This document shows, piece after piece, positions 6,473 through 12,930 of a DNA stretch of 14,854 nucleotides. Source of the stretch: JBGLNL01 sp046484125 (lineage in GTDB: Bacteria; Chloroflexota; Dehalococcoidia; SZUA-161; SpSt-899); the NCBI GenBank assembly GCA_046484125.1, contig JAWOBX010000016.1, positions 1 through 14,854 of the forward strand. The letters are read 5' to 3'. The notes beneath the pieces are model-generated. The model did not search any database. It saw only the letters and a program-made list of their open reading frames with translations, and was not told where the DNA came from. Position 1 is the stretch's first letter, and each line of letters opens with the position of its first letter. Both the position numbers and the translations under genes were made by a program.

Positions 6473-7855
6473 CTATCGCTGTTTCTTCCTCGGTGATTTG
6501 GGGCGTTTGTCCTGTCCCCGGAAATCAGGCGCACCGATAGGGACCACATTGCTTATCTTGGGATCGTTCAGTCGAGACCACATACGGGCGTCCAGGCTTT
6601 CTATTCCCGGATTAGTGGCGGTAATAACGGTGGCAAGCCGGGCATTATATCTGAAATTGAGAATCTGATAGAGTTTTTCACGGCCCCAGGCCGTTTCCGT
6701 TTCCACACTGAGGTCATCGAGGATTAGCAGGGAACTGTTTTTGATATCATTAAGATTGAGCGCGGCAGTTCTCTTGCTATCCCCTTTTGAACCGGCACGC
6801 AGGCCCTCAAGCAATTCAGACACGCTGGCAAAAACCACAGGCCGGCTGGAATTAATCTGCCGGTTTGTGATAGCCGCGGCCAGATGCGTTTTCCCTGAGC
6901 CGGCCGGGCCTACAAGAACCAGCCAGTCGGCTGGTGCCTCGGCAAATTCCTGTGTGGCCTGTAGCGCCTTTTTAAGGCTGTCTCGCGCCTCAACATCAGC
7001 GTTCATTCCCATAACATCAAAGTTCCTGAAACGCATGGAGGACATTATCTCCTGGCTGATGCCGCCTATCTGGGTAAACACGGGAGGTCCCGTGGTTTTC
7101 AACTTGATTTCCTCGGAGAGACCGGGACTTAAAAGGCGTGTCCGCAATCTTTCATCCAGGGTGTCCAGATCTATAGTGGTTACTACGGTCGGAAGCTCCG
7201 CGTTGAAGCGGTGGTTCAGTACCTGAAAAAGCTTCTCTTCAGCCCAGGCCGTACTGGAATGAGTGCCGAGGTCATCCAGGATGAGCAACGGGGCGTTTTT
7301 GACCCGTTCGAACAACTCGTCGTAGGTCACGTCGCTGTTGGGGGCAAAGGTGGCGCGTAAGTGATCGAGTAAATCCGGTACGATTGTCCAAAATGCGGGT
7401 CTGCCACAGTCGATGCAATGATTGGCGATAGCGGCAGCTATATGGGTTTTGCCGCAGCCACTGGGACCGGTAATCACCAGCCACCCTCTGGGTTGATCAG
7501 AGAAGGCTCTGGCTTCATCGTAACAGGATCTGTACTGGGTCTGATGGTATGGATTGCTATCGAGTCCCTCCGGCTGAATATTATCGAATTTCAGGCGCCG
7601 GAGAGGGCCAACATTGCTGTATCGTTCCAGTCTATCGGTGCGGCCCCGGGCCAGCTCCCTGAGAGTACACTCGCACGGGAACGACTTTCCGAAATCGGGG
7701 TGGTCGATTGTAACATCGAGTACTACCCAGCCATGACCTCTACAAACGGGACACTTTCTATCCTCAGGCTCTGTCTCGTCTGGTGGGGTTGCCATACTTT
7801 CGGATATATTCTTTTGGGCTAATGTCCTTTTTAGAATCTTCCCCAGTTCTTCCAT
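6473..7855 (-). CDS. DnaC/DnaI-like helicase loader with two tandem AAA+ domains
   Basis: Probable ATP-dependent factor that loads the DnaB helicase. The 460-aa product is much longer than single-domain DnaC/DnaI loaders (roughly 240-310 aa). Residues 35-63 hold a zinc-finger-like CPVC...CEC. AAA+ domain 1 has Walker A GPSGCGKTH at 130-138, Walker B LLILDDL at 190-196, sensor-1-like TTID near 226 and arginine-finger candidates in DERLRTRL near 234-241. AAA+ domain 2 has GPAGSGKTH at 316-324, LLILDDL at 376-382, a sensor-1-like TATN and LDARMWSRL near 421-429. The halves align over their whole length, including AWAEEKLFQVLNHRFN against AWGREKLYQILNFRYN. The tail is basic (KRPKSPRKKQR). ATG 7855 has AAGG close upstream and gives MEELGKILKR; it lies 92 nt inside the DnaD-like gene. 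The downstream ATG at 7795 lacks a ribosome site. Confidence 0.9.
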   Translation of the reverse strand: MEELGKILKRTLAQKNISESMATPPDETEPEDRKCPVCRGHGWVVLDVTIDHPDFGKSFPCECTLRELARGRTDRLERYSNVGPLRRLKFDNIQPEGLDSNPYHQTQYRSCYDEARAFSDQPRGWLVITGPSGCGKTHIAAAIANHCIDCGRPAFWTIVPDLLDHLRATFAPNSDVTYDELFERVKNAPLLILDDLGTHSSTAWAEEKLFQVLNHRFNAELPTVVTTIDLDTLDERLRTRLLSPGLSEEIKLKTTGPPVFTQIGGISQEIMSSMRFRNFDVMGMNADVEARDSLKKALQATQEFAEAPADWLVLVGPAGSGKTHLAAAITNRQINSSRPVVFASVSELLEGLRAGSKGDSKRTAALNLNDIKNSSLLILDDLSVETETAWGREKLYQILNFRYNARLATVITATNPGIESLDARMWSRLNDPKISNVVPIGAPDFRGQDKRPKSPRKKQR

Positions 7856-8486
7856 AATCCTTCCCCTGTGAAGCCCATCGCTCCAGGATTTTGCTGATAT
7901 AGCGCCAGCTACGCTTGTTGAGTCTCACCGATTCCCTGAAGGCGTCCTCGATCCATGACTCAGGGTAGATTTGCTCCGCCTCTTTGAGATCTTCAGCGAC
8001 CATGGGTGTCAGCAGGCCGATGTGCTGTTCATATAGAGTGAAGATGTTCGGCCTTTGAGTAACAGCAGCAGGCTCTACCCGCACTATACCATCCAGTTGA
8101 ATATCGCCTCTCTCTATCTGGATTATAGCCTCCCGGTTTTGCTGTGTATTGAGGAAGTACAGAGATTCCTGTGAATCTTCATTCTCAAGGTTAACTTTGA
8201 GTAAGGTCCCTCTGCTGACCGCTGATGCGAGACCACGATTGAGCGTCTCCGCCGGGTCACCTTCCAAACACAGCCCCGCCATCAAAGCCTGGTCACCGCG
8301 CATCTCTCCATATGTAGTGAATCTGGGGTAGCCTTTTTTCCTGTAAACCGACCAGAATATGTAAAGGGTTACTTTAAGTTCAGCCAGGTCTTCAACTACG
8401 GGCACAATCGAACTGAAAAACAAGTTCGGGATGGGTGTATAATCCGTTTTGGCTGGAAAGCCCTCAAATCTTTCCCCGTTACTCAT
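7764..8486 (-). CDS. DnaD-like primosome protein
   Basis: Likely DNA-remodelling factor of replication initiation or restart, related to Firmicutes DnaD. Of the 240 residues, about 16-100 look like an N-terminal winged-helix-type oligomerisation region (TPIPNLFFSSIVPVVEDLAELKVTLYIFW). Residues 148-208 form the DnaD C-terminal (DnaB_2) domain: FTLYEQHIGLLTPM at the start, EAEQIYPESWIEDAFRES in the middle, and RYISKILERWASQGK carrying the YI...IL..W motif. The tail KEYIRKYGN resembles the YIxGKYG tail of phage and chromosomal DnaD proteins, so the region overlapping the next gene is really coding. Its ATG overlaps the dnaB stop as ATGA, with GGAGA upstream. Its place between dnaB and the loader gene supports a role in helicase delivery. 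Confidence 0.87.
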   Translation of the reverse strand: MSNGERFEGFPAKTDYTPIPNLFFSSIVPVVEDLAELKVTLYIFWSVYRKKGYPRFTTYGEMRGDQALMAGLCLEGDPAETLNRGLASAVSRGTLLKVNLENEDSQESLYFLNTQQNREAIIQIERGDIQLDGIVRVEPAAVTQRPNIFTLYEQHIGLLTPMVAEDLKEAEQIYPESWIEDAFRESVRLNKRSWRYISKILERWASQGKDYGRTGEDSKKDISPKEYIRKYGNPTRRDRA

Positions 8487-9871
8487 TGGATCTCCGGTTT
8501 ATCGTCCGGATTTATCACAGATGCGTTTTCGAACCTGGTGGTGCTCTTGTTAAAGTGGAGTTTCATCTCACCGTTGGGGCCGTTTCGGTGTTTAGCGACT
8601 ATTACATCCGCCTCTCCATCAGGATAGGGAAGTTCAGGGTTCTGTTTCAGCCATTCCTCCTCTGAATAATATACCTCGTCCCGGCAGATGAACATCACTA
8701 TATCCGCGTCCTGCTCGATTGAGCCGCTGTCACGCAAGTCCGATAGTATCGGTTTGTGCGGGACGCGCGACTCCACGGCACGGCTGAGCTGTGAGAGTGC
8801 CAGCACGGGAACATTGACATCCCTGGCCAGATCCTTGAGGGCCTGAGATATATAAGTCATCTCCTCTACTCTATTCTTGATATATGCCCTGCCGGGGCGC
8901 ATTAACTGGATATAATCGATTATGATCAGGTCAACCCCGTTTCGGTCTCTGAGCCGGCGAGCCCTGTTTTTCATTTCCAGATCTGTGAGCCCCCCGGATT
9001 CATCGATGTAAATCGGCGCTTCAGTAAGTACCCCGAAGGCTTGTATCAGTCTGCTGAGCTGGCTTTCACTCAGTGTCCCTTTACCTATTAACCTGTTGTT
9101 GATACCCGATTCGGCTGAGAGGAAGCGCCTGGCCAGTTCTTCCTTTGACATCTCCAGACTGAACAGGCCAACCTTTGCTTCCTGCTCAATGGCCGCGTTT
9201 CTGGCTATATTAATTGCCAGGCTTGTCTTACCCATGCCGGGTCTGGCGGCCAGAATAACCAGGTTGCAGCGGTGCATGCCTCCCAGTATTTGATCCAGTT
9301 GATAGAAACCTGTATCCACACAGGGAAGAGCTACTTCCCCATCGGGAATCTCTTCCATACTGAATTTATCGTAGTATGTATTGAGCACGCTGCCCAGGTG
9401 AACAAATCCACCGGAGCTCTTTCCGTCCCGCAGTTGAGTAAGCAATGTCTCAGCTTTGTCAAGAGCTGACTCTGTATCCGGTGGGGCATCATAGCCGATG
9501 GTACTGATCTGGTGTGCGGTGTCTATCAGGCGCCGCATCATAGAGAGGCGTTGAACAATTGAGGCATAGTGCTCAATATGGAGAGGGGTTGGAACACTGA
9601 AGACAAGATTGCTCAAATAGTCCGAACCACCAAGTGCTTCAAGTCTGTTACGTCGCCCCAGTTCGTGGGCTACGGTTACCTGATTGATAGCCTCGTTCCG
9701 CTCGTATAGTGAGCAGGTTGCTTCGAAAATCCACTGGTTCTTGTCGCGATAGAAGTCTCCGGATTTGAGCTGGTCGATGATCTTGACCATCGCATCGCTA
9801 TCGAGAAGAAGCGAGCCCAAAACAGCCTCTTCAGCCTCAAGATCGTACGGCGGCAGTCGATCGTCATTCAT
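8483..9871 (-). CDS. dnaB: Replicative DNA helicase
   Basis: Hexameric 5'-3' helicase that unwinds the chromosome at the fork. With the ATG at 9871 the product is 462 aa, normal for DnaB. The N-terminal primase-interaction domain (LPPYDLEAEEAVLGSLLLD onward) covers about 1-110. The RecA-like domain has Walker A ARPGMGKTS at 209-217, Walker B LIIIDYIQLM at 315-324, SDLRDSGSIEQDAD at 377-390 and KHRNGP near 427. No intein or break is visible. The frame is open 26 codons further upstream, but that stretch overlaps rplI and is not family-like; ATG 9871 has GAGG 7 nt before it. It lies 25 nt after rplI and overlaps the DnaD-like start by ATGA, so the operon is translationally coupled. Confidence 0.97.
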   Translation of the reverse strand: MNDDRLPPYDLEAEEAVLGSLLLDSDAMVKIIDQLKSGDFYRDKNQWIFEATCSLYERNEAINQVTVAHELGRRNRLEALGGSDYLSNLVFSVPTPLHIEHYASIVQRLSMMRRLIDTAHQISTIGYDAPPDTESALDKAETLLTQLRDGKSSGGFVHLGSVLNTYYDKFSMEEIPDGEVALPCVDTGFYQLDQILGGMHRCNLVILAARPGMGKTSLAINIARNAAIEQEAKVGLFSLEMSKEELARRFLSAESGINNRLIGKGTLSESQLSRLIQAFGVLTEAPIYIDESGGLTDLEMKNRARRLRDRNGVDLIIIDYIQLMRPGRAYIKNRVEEMTYISQALKDLARDVNVPVLALSQLSRAVESRVPHKPILSDLRDSGSIEQDADIVMFICRDEVYYSEEEWLKQNPELPYPDGEADVIVAKHRNGPNGEMKLHFNKSTTRFENASVINPDDKPEIQ

Positions 9872-9896
9872 GACGATACCTCGTGGACTGGTATTC

Positions 9897-10448
9897 TCAC
9901 TCGTCTTTGACGGACGGTTCATCTGAGGTCGATTCCGTTGAATCGTCAATGGCCTGTTGTTGTGATTCTTCCTGACCTGATTGCTGGTTTGTCTCTTTAT
10001 CCTCCTCTGCTGCCTGGATAGTTACCTTTATCCTGGCGATGACGTCCCTGGCCAGCTCAACTTCGACCTCATGATCACCGAGTTGCCTTAACGGTGACTC
10101 GAGCTTTATCATGGACTTTTCAATATCATGACCCAGTCGCTTCAGCTCCTGCTGGATAGCTGTACTGGATACCGAACCGTAGATGTTGCCCTTACTTGTG
10201 ACTCGTTTGGAGAAGGTCAGAGACGCGCCGTCTATGGTCCCTGCTACGTCCTGAGCCTGGGCTACCTGTTCTGCAATCCTTTTTTCCTCGGCCCGCTTCC
10301 TCGCTTCGACGCGCTTCAACTCCTCGGAAGTGGCCGGTACCGCCAAGCCTCTTGGCAGCAGATAGTTGCGCGCGTGGCCTTTGGCTACTTCTTTTACCTC
10401 GCCCACCTTCGCGACGCCGGGGATACTCTCAACAAATACGACTTTCAT
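9897..10448 (-). CDS. rplI: 50S ribosomal protein L9 with acidic C-terminal tail
   Basis: Component of the large ribosomal subunit near the L1 stalk. Residues 1-146 are a complete L9: the 23S rRNA-binding N-domain with GEVKEVAKGHARNYLLPRGLA (16-36), the long connecting helix (about 41-70, rich in Glu, Lys and Arg), and the C-domain (KRVTSKGNIYGSVSS through RIKVTIQA). Residues 147-183 form an added tail made mostly of Glu, Gln, Ser and Asp, predicted to be disordered; L9 usually stops near 148 residues. The ATG has AAGGTGGAG a few nucleotides upstream. It is the first gene of the rplI-dnaB-DnaD-like-DnaC-like operon; rplI-dnaB linkage is common in bacteria. Confidence 0.97.
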   Translation of the reverse strand: MKVVFVESIPGVAKVGEVKEVAKGHARNYLLPRGLAVPATSEELKRVEARKRAEEKRIAEQVAQAQDVAGTIDGASLTFSKRVTSKGNIYGSVSSTAIQQELKRLGHDIEKSMIKLESPLRQLGDHEVEVELARDVIARIKVTIQAAEEDKETNQQSGQEESQQQAIDDSTESTSDEPSVKDE

Positions 10449-10513
10449 TGTGCTCCACCTTCAAAGTTAGATATAGAAATTAAGCAGGATAAGGGGCAGG
10501 TAACACTGTCCAT

Positions 10514-10541
10514 ATTCTACTACAGCACCGAAAAAAAGCAA
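10514..10541 (-). promoter_or_regulatory. Candidate promoter of the rplI-dnaB operon
   Basis: On the minus strand, TTGCTT (10541-10536), a 16-nt spacer, and TAGAAT (10519-10514; 5 of 6 matches to the -10 consensus). Transcription would start near 10507, giving a leader of about 58 nt before rplI. The -35 is weak, and the rest of the 207-nt gap (10449-10655) shows no gene. Confidence 0.4.
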
Positions 10542-10655
10542 TTACCTCCGAAGACCTCAAAACAGTCCCACCATCGCAACCACAATACAATGCCTCAGAA
10601 CTCATTCAGATGCGGGAGGGTAAACGAAAAAAATGTCGGATTATGCAAGTGAGCA

Positions 10656-11210
10656 TCAGGTACCCTTTCGGCCGTATTTTTCGTGGAAGGTTATTTCAGA
10701 GATCTCTTTACGTGGCGGCGCTTTTACTTCCTCGTCAGGGTAGCCAAGGGGTAGAATTAATACCACCTCCACGTTGGAGGGTACCTCCAGTATCTCGGCT
10801 ACCTGAGGCGCGTTAAACAGCCCGACCGGAACAGTGGCAAGGCCCATGCTATGAGCTGCCAGCATCATGTTCTGGGCGGCCAGGGCCGTGTCGAACATGT
10901 ACCAGTCTCCTTTGTCTGTGCTCGCTGAGCCCTTGTAGTACCCCGATTTTCCCAGTTCACCGCATATAACGATAATCAACGGCGCGTTCCTGATCGCATC
11001 CCCCGCTGGATTGTTATGCCCCCTGGCATCAGCTACCTTTGCCTTAAGCTCCCTGTCGCGCACAATTATGAAACGACAGCACTGAGAGTTTGCCCAAGAG
11101 GGTGCCCACCGCCCCGCGTCAAGTATTTGGTGAATCTGTGCGTCTGTCACAGGATCCGGCTTGTACTTGCGTACGCTCCTTCTACCCTTCAAGGCCTGCA
11201 TCAGTTCCAT
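10656..11210 (-). CDS. Nitroreductase-family FMN oxidoreductase
   Basis: Flavoprotein of the NAD(P)H:FMN nitroreductase superfamily; the natural substrate cannot be told from sequence. The 184-aa product shows RRSVRKYKPDPV (10-21), where the paired arginines and serine contact FMN phosphate, APSWANSQ (36-43), the helix DTALAAQNMMLAAHSMGLATVPVG (107-130, given here as family core), LPLGYPDE (153-160) and a C-terminal ISEITFHEKYG. These fit the subgroup that reduces quinones, nitro compounds or similar acceptors. The frame extends 36 codons upstream to 11318, but the ATG at 11210 has an ideal AGGAGG 6 nt before it and starts exactly at the domain. It lies on the same strand as the acyl-CoA dehydrogenase, 168 nt downstream of it, with no clear promoter or terminator between, so cotranscription is possible. 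Confidence 0.92.
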   Translation of the reverse strand: MELMQALKGRRSVRKYKPDPVTDAQIHQILDAGRWAPSWANSQCCRFIIVRDRELKAKVADARGHNNPAGDAIRNAPLIIVICGELGKSGYYKGSASTDKGDWYMFDTALAAQNMMLAAHSMGLATVPVGLFNAPQVAEILEVPSNVEVVLILPLGYPDEEVKAPPRKEISEITFHEKYGRKGT

Positions 11211-11216
11211 ACTCAC

Positions 11217-11222
11217 CCTCCT
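11217..11222 (-). promoter_or_regulatory. Strong ribosome binding site of the nitroreductase gene
   Basis: AGGAGG on the minus strand, 6 nt before the ATG at 11210. It decides between this ATG and the longer open frame reaching 11318. Confidence 0.85.
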
Positions 11223-11378
11223 TATCGGAGAACCGGATACTGCTTCCTGTAGGGGCTCTGATCCGGCTGACGATCTCCGCAAATGGGATACGAGAGATTT
11301 CAGAGGATACTTCACCAACCCCTGATTTCGTAAGTTGTTTGTATGGGAAACCGCTTCAAAGAACCAGTTACAAAGTAT

Positions 11379-12572
11379 CTACCTGGGCATCCCCAGGCCT
11401 CTCTGGGCGATTACGTTTCTCTGCACCTCATTGGCACCTGCAGCTATTTTGGGTCCCATGCTGCAAACGTAGCTGTGCCAGACCGATCCATTCAACTGAG
11501 TCCATCTGGAATCATGCTTTAACTGAGCGAACGGACCCTCAAGCTGGAGCCCTGTATTGGCCAGTTCCTGCATGGCCTCTGTGATGAAGACCTTGGACAT
11601 GCCGGCTTCTGCTTCGGGAATCAGGCCCTGTTCCTGCATCCAGGCGACGCGGTAGGAAAGGAGCCGTGCCGTCTGTATCTTTATCGCCGAATTTGCCAGT
11701 CGGTGACGAATGAGATGGTCGTGAACCGTAAGGGTTTTTCCCTCCATTACTTTGCGGGCATATCCGGTTATATCATCAAGCAGGCGTCGCCCTGTACCGA
11801 TAAAACCTGACCCCGATCTTTCGAAGCTAAGCAGCGTCATTGCCACCCTCCACCCGCCGTTCTTCTCCCCCACCATATTCTCTTTTGGAACCTTAACGTT
11901 GTCGAAGAACACCTCGCTGAGTTCGTGCCCGTTGGCGGCATCCTCCATGGGGACTGCCTCCACACCGGGTGATTGCATATCTACCAGGAAGAAACTGATA
12001 CCCTTATGCCGCGGGAGTTCCGGATCGGTGCGCGCCAGCAGGGCGCACCAGTTGGCCCGACTGGAAAGGGATGTCCAGACCTTCTGCCCGTTGATGTAAT
12101 AAGCGTCATCCTTTTCCTCAGCCCTGGTTTTCAGCGCGGCCAGGTCGGAACCGGCCTCAGGCTCGCTGAAACCTTCACACCAGAACGATTCAGCACCGGC
12201 TATCGCCGGAAGGTGTTTTTTCTTTTGTTCATCGGTTCCACATACAATGAGCGTTGGGGCCACCATCACAACGCCGATAGCATTCACCCCGGGAGCCCTG
12301 TAATAAGCCATTTCTTCGTAAAATATGGCCTGTTCAATGTGAGTGCGTTCCTGTCCGCCATACTCACGGGGCCATGCCATGGCAAGCCATCCCTTTTGAG
12401 CGAGCTTTTTCGACAGGTTCTGGTACATCTCCCAGACATAGTCCTTTTCCAGTTCCATTTCAATCATGGTGGGACCGGCCAGGCCCTGCCAGTTATCAGG
12501 GAGCTCTGATTCCAGGAACTGGCGTATTTCTCTCCTGAATGCCTCTTGCTGTTCAGTTAATCGAAAGTCCAT
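11379..12572 (-). CDS. Acyl-CoA dehydrogenase
   Basis: FAD enzyme that makes the alpha,beta double bond in an acyl-CoA thioester, passing electrons to an electron-transfer flavoprotein. The 397-aa length is typical. Family marks are FSEPEAGSDLA at 135-145, GQKVWTS at 162-168, the middle domain DNVKVPKENMVGE near 224-236, and the C-terminal segment GANEVQRNVIAQRGLG at 379-394. The usual medium-chain catalytic Glu in IYEGTNEIQR is replaced: the text reads IAAGANEVQR. Glu251 in LSFERSGSG sits where long-chain and isovaleryl enzymes keep their base, so activity is plausible. The substrate is unknown; relatives include FadE-type enzymes for branched or sterol side chains. The ATG has GAGG 5 nt upstream. 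Confidence 0.94.
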   Translation of the reverse strand: MDFRLTEQQEAFRREIRQFLESELPDNWQGLAGPTMIEMELEKDYVWEMYQNLSKKLAQKGWLAMAWPREYGGQERTHIEQAIFYEEMAYYRAPGVNAIGVVMVAPTLIVCGTDEQKKKHLPAIAGAESFWCEGFSEPEAGSDLAALKTRAEEKDDAYYINGQKVWTSLSSRANWCALLARTDPELPRHKGISFFLVDMQSPGVEAVPMEDAANGHELSEVFFDNVKVPKENMVGEKNGGWRVAMTLLSFERSGSGFIGTGRRLLDDITGYARKVMEGKTLTVHDHLIRHRLANSAIKIQTARLLSYRVAWMQEQGLIPEAEAGMSKVFITEAMQELANTGLQLEGPFAQLKHDSRWTQLNGSVWHSYVCSMGPKIAAGANEVQRNVIAQRGLGMPR

Positions 12573-12607
12573 TTCTACCTCATTTCTGTGATTGGGTCAG
12601 AGAGGTC

Positions 12608-12625
12608 ACCGAATCAAGATTCGGT
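12608..12625. promoter_or_regulatory. 18-nt palindrome, possible operator
   Basis: ACCGAATC, then AA, then GATTCGGT: two perfect 8-nt half-sites. It lies 36-53 nt before the acyl-CoA dehydrogenase start and just downstream of the candidate promoter's start site, a position suited to a repressor. I know of no factor with exactly this site; TetR-type control of fatty-acid genes is only an analogy. Confidence 0.5.
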
Positions 12626-12643
12626 CATTGTTTCCAAGGACTT

Positions 12644-12673
12644 AGTGTATCATCTTGTTGGAGACGGTTTCAA
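12644..12673 (-). promoter_or_regulatory. Candidate promoter of the acyl-CoA dehydrogenase
   Basis: On the minus strand, TTGAAA (12673-12668), 18 nt, then TACACT (12649-12644). The start site would be near 12637, which places the palindrome at about +12 to +29. Confidence 0.4.
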
Positions 12674-12771
12674 GCGGGCGAAGAGGCCCGGAACCGCCTA
12701 ACGCTTTTTTCGTTTTCTTCAACGAGGAAAGCGTCCCTCATATCACCGGGCTGGTAACAACTTTTCAGCCC
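12665..12771 (+). other. Three consecutive stem-loops
   Basis: Hairpin 1: CGGTT (12665-12669) with AACCG (12692-12696), and inside it CGGGC (12675-12679) with GCCCG (12686-12690). Hairpin 2: a 14-nt arm at 12701-12714 pairs along its full length with 12721-12734, with two U:G pairs and a TTCTTC loop. Hairpin 3: GGGCTGG (12748-12754) with TCAGCCC (12765-12771), closed by one G:U. The wobble pairs hold only in plus-strand RNA. None is followed by a T-run, so these are not ordinary terminators. Confidence 0.45.
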
Positions 12772-12810
12772 AAGAGGAACGTCGCCCGTGTCAGGATGCC
12801 GGTTATCGTT

Positions 12811-12924
12811 AGAGTCAATCGCTGTTTTTGGATGGTAACCCCCTTGCACAAAGTGGCCAAACCTGTTTACAATGAAGTAACAGAAATTTATTACGAAGGC
12901 CCATTGACTCTATAGTCAAGGGGG
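12811..12924 (+). promoter_or_regulatory. Competing complementary segments up to the radical SAM Shine-Dalgarno
   Basis: AGAGTCAAT at 12811-12819 is the exact complement of ATTGACTCT at 12903-12911. CCCCCTTG at 12839-12846 is the exact complement of CAAGGGGG at 12917-12924, which contains the ribosome site. TTGACT (12904-12909) also pairs with AGTCAA (12914-12919) as a local hairpin. The first two helices would cross as a pseudoknot if both formed; the third competes with both. Read as DNA, the same sequence gives three TTGACT/AGTCAA half-sites around the promoter. Confidence 0.4.
12844..12873 (+). promoter_or_regulatory. Candidate promoter of the radical SAM gene
   Basis: TTGCAC at 12844-12849, an 18-nt spacer, and TACAAT at 12868-12873. 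The start site would be near 12880, giving a leader of about 50 nt with an AAGGGGGTG ribosome site (12918-12926) before the ATG at 12931. Confidence 0.5.
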
Positions 12925-12930
12925 TGCACT

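Larger units (their letters stand above)
12573..12930. other. 358-nt divergent intergenic region rich in dyads
   Basis: No believable gene lies here; the short open frames look non-coding. From left to right it holds an 18-nt palindrome (12608-12625), a candidate minus-strand promoter (12644-12673), three hairpins (12665-12771), a candidate plus-strand promoter (12844-12873), and the complementary segments near the radical SAM start. Each is listed separately. Confidence 0.7.

Noticed and set aside
11211..11318. 36-codon upstream extension of the nitroreductase.
   Set aside because: The internal ATG has an ideal AGGAGG and begins at the domain; the extension looks like untranslated leader.
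12655..12915. Plus-strand open frame of 86 codons between the acyl-CoA dehydrogenase and the radical SAM gene.
   Set aside because: TTG start without a ribosome site, odd composition, and it spans the hairpins and promoter. I see it as non-coding.
12665..12930. Cobalamin riboswitch before the B12-dependent radical SAM gene.
   Set aside because: GTCAGGATGCC near 12790 vaguely recalls a B12 box, but the other conserved blocks are missing.
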